Under the pieces are notes generated by a model, which saw only the letters and a program-made list of their open reading frames with translations, did no database searches and was not told where the DNA came from. Positions 41,417 to 48,144 of a stretch of 64,000 bases of DNA are shown piece after piece. How positions within the stretch are numbered: position 1 is the first letter of the stretch; each line of letters begins with the position of its first letter. The position numbers and the translations under genes are program-made. The stretch comes from an uncultured Eubacteriales bacterium (GTDB lineage: Bacteria; Bacillota; Clostridia; Oscillospirales; Oscillospiraceae): assembly GCA_934597725.1 (NCBI GenBank), contig CAKTSK010000003.1:1-64000 (forward strand), written 5' to 3'.

Positions 41417-42306
41417 ACGACAGACAAGCGGAAGGGGTCATCCGTAAGGCCCTGAGCGGATTCTACTACGTCCAGGTGGGAGCGGAAGAGGTGACCTGCC
41501 GGGCCAGAGGGAAGTTCCGCCACAAAAAAATCGTGCCCCTGGTGGGAGACCGGGTGCAGATCACCTGCCAGCCCGACGGCAGCGGCAGCCTGGACGAGAT
41601 CCTGCCCCGCCGCAACGCCTTCCAGCGCCCGGCGGTGGCCAACATCGACCAGCTGGTGATCATCGCCTCCGGGGCCATCCCCGTCAGCGACCCGTTCCTG
41701 CTGGACCGGATCATCTCCCTGGCCGAGAGCAAGGGCTGTCAGCCCATCCTGTGCGTGAACAAGTGGGATCTGGTCCCGGCCCGGGATCTGCTGGACCTGT
41801 ACCAAGCCGCCGGCATCCCCACCCTGGCGGTGAGTGCCGTCACCGGCCAGGGGATCGAGGAACTGCGCGGCCTGCTGGCCGGCAAGATCTCGGCCTTCAC
41901 CGGCAATTCCGGCGTGGGCAAGTCCAGCATCCTCAACGCCCTGGACCCGGCCTTTTCCCTGGCCACCGGGGAGATCAGCGAAAAGCTGGGCCGGGGCCGG
42001 CACACCACCCGCCATGTGGAGCTGTTTCCCGTGGCCGGGGGGCTGATCGCCGACACGCCGGGGTTCTCCGCCTTTGACCAGGAAAAGGGCGGCGAGGCCC
42101 TGGACAAGGACACCCTGGCGGAGACGTTTCGGGAATTCCGCCCCTATCTGGGGCAGTGCCAGTTTGTGGGCTGTGCCCATGTGAAGGAAAAGGGCTGCGC
42201 CGTGCTGGCCGCTGTGGAGGAAGGGAAGATCTCGCCCAGCCGCCACCGCAGCTATGTCCGGCTGTATACCCTGGCCAAAGAAAAGAAACCCTGGGAAAAG
42301 CCCTGA
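41413..42306 (+). CDS. rsgA: Ribosome small-subunit GTPase RsgA
   Basis: A 297-residue circularly permuted GTPase for late 30S maturation. An N-terminal OB fold precedes NKWDLV (G4), then GNSGVGKSS (G1), HTTRH (G2), and DTPGF (G3). The C-terminal zinc site is in CQFVGCAHVKEKGCAV. The ATGA overlap with prkC couples translation. Confidence 0.95.
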   Translation: MNDRQAEGVIRKALSGFYYVQVGAEEVTCRARGKFRHKKIVPLVGDRVQITCQPDGSGSLDEILPRRNAFQRPAVANIDQLVIIASGAIPVSDPFLLDRIISLAESKGCQPILCVNKWDLVPARDLLDLYQAAGIPTLAVSAVTGQGIEELRGLLAGKISAFTGNSGVGKSSILNALDPAFSLATGEISEKLGRGRHTTRHVELFPVAGGLIADTPGFSAFDQEKGGEALDKDTLAETFREFRPYLGQCQFVGCAHVKEKGCAVLAAVEEGKISPSRHRSYVRLYTLAKEKKPWEKP

Positions 42307-42322
42307 CCATGGAAACAGGAAC

Positions 42323-42369
42323 CACCCGTCCTCTCTCGGCATAGACTGAGAGCGGACGGGTGTTTTTTT
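42323..42369 (+). terminator. Terminator after rsgA
   Basis: ACCCGTCC with TCTCTC forms a stem against GAGAG and GGACGGGT, closed by a loop around CGGCATAGACT, then T7. spoVM begins 23 bp after the T run, so it must be read through or have its own promoter. Confidence 0.88.
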
Positions 42370-42391
42370 GCCCGGGAAGGGAGGCGAGCAC

Positions 42392-42460
42392 ATGAAGATG
42401 GTGGTGGTCAATGCCCCCAAGGCCCTGGCGGGTCTGCTGAAAAAACTCTTTCGGATCTGA
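42392..42460 (+). CDS. spoVM: Stage V sporulation protein M (short amphipathic peptide)
   Basis: A 22-residue peptide, MKMVVVNAPKALAGLLKKLF plus Arg-Ile, with RBS GGGAGGCGAGC. The Bacillus protein has 26 residues and the same plan: M1-K2 start, hydrophobic residues at 3-6, P9-K10, G14, then a basic amphipathic helix. It marks the convex forespore membrane and recruits SpoIVA. P9, K10, L12 and G14 line up exactly. Position after prpC-prkC-rsgA also matches the Bacillus locus. It is too short for usual gene finders. Confidence 0.85.
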   Translation: MKMVVVNAPKALAGLLKKLFRI

Positions 42461-42465
42461 GCCGG

Positions 42466-42494
42466 TCATATCCGTCTGCCGCCGCGCATAGGCT
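42466..42494 (+). promoter_or_regulatory. Putative sigma-E promoter before the SPOCS/LysM gene
   Basis: TCATAT (42466-42471), 15 bp, CATAGGCT (42487-42494). The -35 fits the sigma-E consensus well, the -10 partly (CATA and final T). Confidence 0.4.
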
Positions 42495-42534
42495 TTGGCA
42501 GATACTTACTTGACACGAGAAAGGACTGGTCACA

Positions 42535-44061
42535 GTGATGGAATTGGAACTGCGGCAGGAGACCATGCGGGGCTGGCAGACGGTCTGCCGCACGACGCTG
42601 GAGCAGGAGGAGACCGGGGAGACCATTGTCCCTGACGCCTGCCCGGACATCTGGCAGGTGCTGGACGGCGAGGCCCGCCTGCTGCTCCAGCGCAAGGAGT
42701 GCCAGGAGGGCCGGGGGGAGTTTTCGGGCCTGCTGAAAACCACGATCCTCTATCAGCCGGAGGGAGAGGAAGGGGTGTGCGCCATGGAGGTGGCCCTGCC
42801 CTTTTCCGCCTCGCCGGAGCTGAAGGGGCTGACCCGGCGCAGCCAGCTGCATGTGCTGCCCCGAGTGCTGTCGGTGGATGTCCACCTGCTCAATCCCCGG
42901 AAGGTGCTGGTCCGGGTGGGGTATTGCCTGGAGATCGAAGGCTTTGCGCCCCAGGAGCAGCGGCTGACCGCGGCAGTCGAGGACGGGGAGAAGCAGGGCA
43001 TCCGGCAGAAAACGGGCCAGCTCCAGAGCTTTCAGACGGTCTATGTCCAGGAGAAGAACTTTACCTACCAGGATGCGGTGGTCCTGCCCGCCGGCCGGCC
43101 GGACCCGGCCCAGCTGCTGCGGACCCGGGCCCAGTGCGTCTGCACGGAGGCGCGGATCATCGGCAGCAAGCTGGTGTTCAAGGGCGAGGCGATCCTCCAG
43201 CTGCTGTGCCGGGGGGAGGACGGCGCCCTGTTTACCGGGGAGTTCCACCTGCCCTATTCCCAGATCATGGACGCCGGGGAGGACGCCGAGGAGGGCCTGT
43301 GCCACATGGACCTGCTCTTCACGGAGGTCAAGTGTACCCCCAGCCAGGAGGACCGCCGGACCTTTCAGGTGGAGCTGGCTTTGCAGGCTCAGGCGGTGCT
43401 GCGGCGGGAAGTGATGGCTGACGTGCTGGAAGATCTGTACAGCACCGACTACCAGCTCCAGACCGAGGAGGAGACCCTGTCCCTGTGCCGCCTGCTGGGC
43501 CAGGGGGAGGAGCAGGAGACCTTCCGGGAGACGGTGGAGACCGGCGGCGCGCCGGGCAACCTGCTGGACTTGCAGCTCCGCCTGGGCCGGACCAGCCAGA
43601 GCCAGGAGGGAGAGGACCGGGTCCTCACCCAGGAGGTGGAGGCGGTGGTCCTCTATGAGACGCCCGAGGGCGTTGCCGCCGCCCACCACCGGGGCGCGGT
43701 GCAGCACCGTCTGCCCGGCCAGGGCGAAGGGCTGTGCCGGTTTACTGCCGAGCTGCTCCGGGAACCCACGGCCACGGCCCAGGGGGAGAGCGTGGAGGTG
43801 AGCGCCCCGCTGTCCTTCCGCTGGATGACCCTGGCCCAGGAGGAGACCCCGGTCCTGTCCCGCATCCTGCTGGGGGAGAAGCGGGAGGAGGCCGAGCGGC
43901 AGCCCTCTGTGACCCTCCGGGCGGTTCGGCCGGGGGAGGACCTGTGGTCGGTGGCCAAGGCCTACCTGACCACGGACCGGGAGATCCTGGAGGCCAGCGG
44001 GCTGGCCTCGGAAGAGCTGTGCCCCGGTCAGATGCTGCTCATCCCCCGCAAAAGCAGCTGA
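42535..44061 (+). CDS. SPOCS (DUF3794) and LysM domain spore protein
   Basis: A 508-residue protein with about three SPOCS/DUF3794 repeats (for example IVPDACPDIWQVLDGEARL near 30-48) and a C-terminal LysM domain (about 455-508, LRAVRPGEDLWSVAKAYL...GQMLLIPR). LysM binds peptidoglycan and SPOCS domains occur in spore-coat-associated proteins such as SipL/CD3567, the SpoIVA partner of Clostridioides. No signal peptide, as expected for mother-cell proteins. The start may be GTG 42535 (10 nt after AAAGG) or ATG 42538. Confidence 0.85.
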   Translation: MMELELRQETMRGWQTVCRTTLEQEETGETIVPDACPDIWQVLDGEARLLLQRKECQEGRGEFSGLLKTTILYQPEGEEGVCAMEVALPFSASPELKGLTRRSQLHVLPRVLSVDVHLLNPRKVLVRVGYCLEIEGFAPQEQRLTAAVEDGEKQGIRQKTGQLQSFQTVYVQEKNFTYQDAVVLPAGRPDPAQLLRTRAQCVCTEARIIGSKLVFKGEAILQLLCRGEDGALFTGEFHLPYSQIMDAGEDAEEGLCHMDLLFTEVKCTPSQEDRRTFQVELALQAQAVLRREVMADVLEDLYSTDYQLQTEEETLSLCRLLGQGEEQETFRETVETGGAPGNLLDLQLRLGRTSQSQEGEDRVLTQEVEAVVLYETPEGVAAAHHRGAVQHRLPGQGEGLCRFTAELLREPTATAQGESVEVSAPLSFRWMTLAQEETPVLSRILLGEKREEAERQPSVTLRAVRPGEDLWSVAKAYLTTDREILEASGLASEELCPGQMLLIPRKSS

Positions 44062-44069
44062 AGAACGAA

Positions 44070-44104
44070 GACCCCCGGCGCACACTGCGCCGGGGGCCTT
44101 TCTG
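44070..44104 (+). terminator. Terminator between the SPOCS gene and convergent pfp
   Basis: CCCCCGGCGCA and TGCGCCGGGGG form an 11-bp stem around CAC. The flanks (GAAGA and CCTTTCT) are weakly T-rich, so it may serve both directions. Confidence 0.75.
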
Positions 44105-44123
44105 CTGTCCTGGAAGATGCTGC

Positions 44124-45365
44124 TTAGTCGGTGGTGAGGACCTTTTTCAGCTTGGCAAAGCGGGGCAGTCCGTTGTCCAGAGGCCGAGCGGCCTCACCCT
44201 GGATGAGAGGCAGGGCGTAGTCGACGAACGCCTGCTCCACGCCGTTGCCGGCGGCGTTGATCCATTCCCGGGGGACCTTGCGCTCGGTGTTGGCGGCTTG
44301 GGTCAGGGGAACGAGCTTGGTCTGGCAGCGATAGCCGTCGGCGTCCCGGACACAGTCCAGGCCCACCATCTGGTCGGTCTTGCCGTCCACGGCGGCCTCC
44401 ACGGCGGCCTTGCCGGCGTTGTAAGCCTCCTCCACGTCGGTGCGGGAGGCCAGGTGGGAGCCGCAGCGCTGGAGCAGGGACAGCTCGATGCCCCGGACCT
44501 TGACCCCCATTTTTTCCTTGACCACGTTGGCCAGCAGCGCGGCCAGACCGCCCAGCTGGGCGTGGCCGAAGCCGTCGGTGGCAGAGGTCTTGGCCTCGGA
44601 GACGAAGGTGCCGTCGGCATAGTGGATGCCCTCGGAAACGGCGACCAGGCAGTTGCCGGTGGCCTCATAGATCCGCTGGACATCGGCCAGGAAGTCCTCC
44701 ATGGAGAAATCCACTTCGGGCAGATAGACCAGGTCCGGTCCGGCCCCGGCCCAGGTGGCCAGCCCGGCGGCCCCGGCCAGCCAGCCGGCGTGGCGGCCCA
44801 TGATCTCCACGATGACCACGGTGCCGGTGTCATAGACCCGGGCGTCCTGGTACAGCTCCATGCAGGAGGTGGCGATGTACTTGGCGGCGCTGCCGTAGCC
44901 GGGGCAGTGGTCGGTGCCGGACAGGTCGTTGTCGATGGTCTTGGGCACGCCGATGATGTTGCAGGCATAGCCCACCCGCTGCATATACTTGCTGATCTTG
45001 TTGCAGGTGTCCATGGAGTCGTTGCCGCCGTTGTAGAAGAAGTAGCGCACGTCGTACTTCTGGAAGATCTCCAGGATGCGGCGGTAGTCGGTGTCGTCCT
45101 GGTCCGGGTCTGCCAGCTTATACCGGCAGGAGCCCAGGGCGGAGGAGGGGGTGAACTGGAGCAGGTCCAGCTCCGCCGGGTCTTCCCGGCTCATGTCGTA
45201 GAGCTGGTCTGCCAGCACGCCCTTGATGCCGTGGGCGGCCCCCAGCACCCGGGTGATGTGGGGGGAAGCCAGCGCGGTCTGGATGACCCCCTGGGCGCTG
45301 GCGTTGATGACGGCGGTGGGTCCGCCGGACTGGCCGATGATGCAGGCCCCGTTCAAATGTTCCAT
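44124..45365 (-). CDS. pfp: Pyrophosphate-dependent 6-phosphofructokinase
   Basis: A 413-residue phosphofructokinase. The residues that decide the phosphoryl donor point to PPi: the nucleotide loop is GGNDS (113-117) with aspartate D116 where ATP enzymes have glycine, and the catalytic motif is PKTIDNDL with K142 where ATP enzymes have glycine (PGTIDND). MGRHAGWL is the sugar-phosphate motif. ATG 45365 has GGGAGG upstream; a longer frame to 45401 is less likely. Divergent from fba. Use of PPi makes the step reversible and saves ATP. Confidence 0.92.
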   Translation of the reverse strand: MEHLNGACIIGQSGGPTAVINASAQGVIQTALASPHITRVLGAAHGIKGVLADQLYDMSREDPAELDLLQFTPSSALGSCRYKLADPDQDDTDYRRILEIFQKYDVRYFFYNGGNDSMDTCNKISKYMQRVGYACNIIGVPKTIDNDLSGTDHCPGYGSAAKYIATSCMELYQDARVYDTGTVVIVEIMGRHAGWLAGAAGLATWAGAGPDLVYLPEVDFSMEDFLADVQRIYEATGNCLVAVSEGIHYADGTFVSEAKTSATDGFGHAQLGGLAALLANVVKEKMGVKVRGIELSLLQRCGSHLASRTDVEEAYNAGKAAVEAAVDGKTDQMVGLDCVRDADGYRCQTKLVPLTQAANTERKVPREWINAAGNGVEQAFVDYALPLIQGEAARPLDNGLPRFAKLKKVLTTD

Positions 45366-45430
45366 ATAAAAAACCTCCCGATAGAAAATCTGTGGAAACA
45401 AGCGGTGGTGTCGGAGTGTTCCTTGCCAGC

Positions 45431-45459
45431 ATCATAACATATCCCATCCGCTCTTGCAA
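45431..45459 (-). promoter_or_regulatory. Sigma-A promoter of pfp
   Basis: On the minus strand TTGCAA (45459-45454), a 17-bp spacer and TATGAT (45436-45431). The -35 hexamer is palindromic and is the same six bases used by the fba promoter. Confidence 0.75.
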
Positions 45460-45482
45460 TTCTTCTGGAATACTGGTACAAT
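45454..45482 (+). promoter_or_regulatory. Sigma-A promoter of fba
   Basis: TTGCAA (45454-45459), a 17-bp spacer and TACAAT (45477-45482). It shares its -35 with the divergent pfp promoter. Confidence 0.75.
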
Positions 45483-45516
45483 AATTTATCCGAATTCTTT
45501 GGAAAGGAGCGGTATT

Positions 45517-46452
45517 ATGCCGTTAGTGACTACCACAGAAATGTTCCGCAAGGCCTATGAGGGCGGCTATGCCATCGGCGCCTTTAACGTCAACAATATG
45601 GAGATCGTCCAGGGCATCACCGAGGCGGCCCGGGAGACCAACTCCCCCCTGATCCTCCAGGTGTCTGCCGGGGCCCGGAAGTACGCCAAGCACGGCTACC
45701 TCATGAAGCTGGTGGAGGCCGCCGTGGAGGACACCGGCCTGCCCATCGCCCTGCACCTGGACCACGGCGAGGATTTTGAGATCTGCAAGGCCTGCATCGA
45801 CGGGGGCTTTACCTCGGTGATGATCGATGGCTCCAAGCACAGCTTTGAGGACAACATCGCCCTCACCCGCCAGGTGGTGGACTATGCCCACCAGCACGGC
45901 GTGGTGGTGGAAGGGGAGCTGGGCCGTCTGGCCGGCATCGAGGACGACGTGAACGTCTCCGCTGCCGACTCCTCCTATACCGACCCCAACCAGGTGGAGG
46001 AGTTTGTCCGGGCCACCGGGGTGGACAGCCTGGCCATTGCCATCGGCACCAGCCACGGCGCCTTCAAGTTCAAGCCCGGCACCAAGCCCCAGCTGCGCTT
46101 TGACATCCTGGAAGAGGTCTCCCGCCGGCTGCCCGGGTTCCCCATCGTGCTGCACGGGGCCTCCTCGGTCACCCCCCACTATGTGGAGCTCATCAACGCC
46201 AACGGCGGCCAGCTCAAGGACGCCATCGGCGTGCCCGAGGACCAGCTGCGGCAGGCGGCCAAGATGGCTGTGTGCAAAATTAACATCGACTCGGACCTGC
46301 GCCTGGCCATGACCGCCGGCGTGCGCCAGCAGCTGCTGGCCGACCCGGCCAACTTCGACCCCCGCAGCTATCTGAAAGTGGGCCGTCAGTACGTCAAGGA
46401 CCTGGTCAAGGACAAGATCCTCCATGTTCTGGGCAGCAACGACACCCTGTAA
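45517..46452 (+). CDS. fba: Class II fructose-bisphosphate aldolase
   Basis: A 311-residue Zn-dependent aldolase cleaving fructose 1,6-bisphosphate. Metal ligands lie in LHLDHGED, GTSHGAF and VLHGASSV; EGELGRLAG and NINIDSD (here KINIDSD) are family motifs. I chose ATG 45517 after GGAAAGGAGCGG. A tagatose-bisphosphate aldolase of the same family cannot be excluded, but pairing with pfp favours the glycolytic role. Confidence 0.93.
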   Translation: MPLVTTTEMFRKAYEGGYAIGAFNVNNMEIVQGITEAARETNSPLILQVSAGARKYAKHGYLMKLVEAAVEDTGLPIALHLDHGEDFEICKACIDGGFTSVMIDGSKHSFEDNIALTRQVVDYAHQHGVVVEGELGRLAGIEDDVNVSAADSSYTDPNQVEEFVRATGVDSLAIAIGTSHGAFKFKPGTKPQLRFDILEEVSRRLPGFPIVLHGASSVTPHYVELINANGGQLKDAIGVPEDQLRQAAKMAVCKINIDSDLRLAMTAGVRQQLLADPANFDPRSYLKVGRQYVKDLVKDKILHVLGSNDTL

Positions 46453-46481
46453 GCCCCAGGCACGGCACTTCAAAGGACAAG

Positions 46482-46514
46482 AAAAACGGTACAGCCAACG
46501 CTGTACCGTTTTTT
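46482..46514 (+). terminator. Terminator of fba
   Basis: AAAAACGGTACAG (46482-46494) pairs with CTGTACCGTTTTTT (46501-46514). Confidence 0.93.
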
Positions 46515-46532
46515 AACAGAAAGGAACGAGAG

Positions 46533-48131
46533 ATGACAACACGCCCCCTCCTGAAAAACAAAGCCTATCTTTACCTGACGGAGTTCTTTGCCGGGGTCTC
46601 CGTGATGGCCGTGGAGCTGGGGGCCAGCCGGCTGCTGGCCCCGTATTTCAGCTCCTCCCAGATCGTCTGGACCATCATCATCGGCACCATCATGATCGCC
46701 ATGGCCCTGGGCAACCTCTGGGGCGGCCGGACGGCGGACAAAGACCCGGACACCGACCGGCTCTACCGGCGGCTGCTGGTGGCGGCGGTGTGGATCGCCG
46801 CCATTCCCGTGGTGGGAAAATACATCATCCTGGGGATCTCCGGGGCCTTGGTGCTGACCATCAACACCAATTTCCTCATCATCGCGGCCTTTTGCGCCTG
46901 CATGGTCCTCTTTGTCTTTCCCCTCTTTCTGCTGGGGACGGTGACGCCCTCCCTGGTCAAGTATACCGTGGACAGCCTGGAGGACAGCGGCAAGGTGGTG
47001 GGGACCCTGGGGGCCTTCAACACCATCGGCAGCATCCTGGGCACCTTCCTGCCCACCTTTGTGACCATCCCGGCGGTGGGGACGGCGGTGACCTTCCTGC
47101 TCTTCTCCGGCATCCTGCTGGTCATCGGGCTGGTCTACTTCCTCAGCGCCAGAGTCCGGTGGAAGACCTGTCTGGCGGCGGCCCTTCTCTTTGTCCTGTG
47201 CGCGGTGTTCGGCAGCACCGGCGGGTTTGCCTTCTGGGAAAAGGACCTGACCTATGAGGGAGAGTCGGTATACAATTACCTGCAAGTGAAAGAGACCCAG
47301 GACCGGACCATCCTCTCCACCAACGTCCTCTTTGGGGTCCAGTCGGTGAAGATGAAGGAGGACGGCATGACAGGGATGTACTACGACGACGCCCTGGCCG
47401 CCCCGGTGATGGCGGGTTTACAGGACAAGCCGGGAAAGATCCTCGTTCTGGGCAATGGGACCGGCACCTTTGCCCGCCAGTGTACCCGCTATTTTCCCAA
47501 AACTTCGGTGGAAGGGGTGGAGATCGACGAGAAGATCACCCGCCTGGCCCACACCTATTTCGACCTGCCGGACCAGGTGGATGTGACCACCTATGACGGG
47601 CGGGCCTACCTCCAGGCGGTGGAGACCCAGTACGACGTGATCCAGGTGGACGCCTACCAGGACATCACCATCCCCTTTCAGATGTCCACCACCGAGTTCT
47701 TTACCCTGGTCCGGGAGCATCTCGCCCCCGGCGGGGTAATGGTGGTCAACCTCAACATGCACTCGGACGGGGAGGGGAGCATCAACCAGTCCCTGTGCGA
47801 CACCATTGCCAGCGTCTTTCCCTATGTGGCCACGGCAGACGTGCCCCACACCACCAACCGGGAGCTTTTCGCCGCCCTGGACGGAGACCCCCTCCAATGG
47901 CTGGCAGAACGCCGGGAGGGCGTGACCGCCCCGGACCTGGCCCAGCAGATGGACCAGGTGTCCCGCCGCCTGCGCCCGTACACCGGCGGCGACCACATCC
48001 TCACCGACGACAAAGCGCCGGTGGAGGTGCTGGGGATGCGGGCCATCGACGGCCTGATCCAGGGAGAGCTGGAAGTCTATCAGAAGATCTACCGGGAAGA
48101 GGGGCTGTCGGGCCTGCTCTCCCGGTTCTGA
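46533..48131 (+). CDS. Membrane-fused spermidine synthase-like protein
   Basis: A 532-residue fusion. The N-terminal half has about seven membrane helices (from VSVMAVELGASRLLAP to near residue 230). The C-terminal half is a Rossmann aminopropyltransferase-like domain: ILVLGNGTGTFARQ for the nucleoside substrate, VEGVEIDEKI, and VIQVDAYQDITIPF in place of the usual DxxDP-type catalytic loop. Such fusions are widespread, and whether they make polyamines is unclear. It starts just after the fba terminator with GAAAGGAACG. Confidence 0.82.
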   Translation: MTTRPLLKNKAYLYLTEFFAGVSVMAVELGASRLLAPYFSSSQIVWTIIIGTIMIAMALGNLWGGRTADKDPDTDRLYRRLLVAAVWIAAIPVVGKYIILGISGALVLTINTNFLIIAAFCACMVLFVFPLFLLGTVTPSLVKYTVDSLEDSGKVVGTLGAFNTIGSILGTFLPTFVTIPAVGTAVTFLLFSGILLVIGLVYFLSARVRWKTCLAAALLFVLCAVFGSTGGFAFWEKDLTYEGESVYNYLQVKETQDRTILSTNVLFGVQSVKMKEDGMTGMYYDDALAAPVMAGLQDKPGKILVLGNGTGTFARQCTRYFPKTSVEGVEIDEKITRLAHTYFDLPDQVDVTTYDGRAYLQAVETQYDVIQVDAYQDITIPFQMSTTEFFTLVREHLAPGGVMVVNLNMHSDGEGSINQSLCDTIASVFPYVATADVPHTTNRELFAALDGDPLQWLAERREGVTAPDLAQQMDQVSRRLRPYTGGDHILTDDKAPVEVLGMRAIDGLIQGELEVYQKIYREEGLSGLLSRF

Positions 48132-48144
48132 GGGAGGAAGGACC

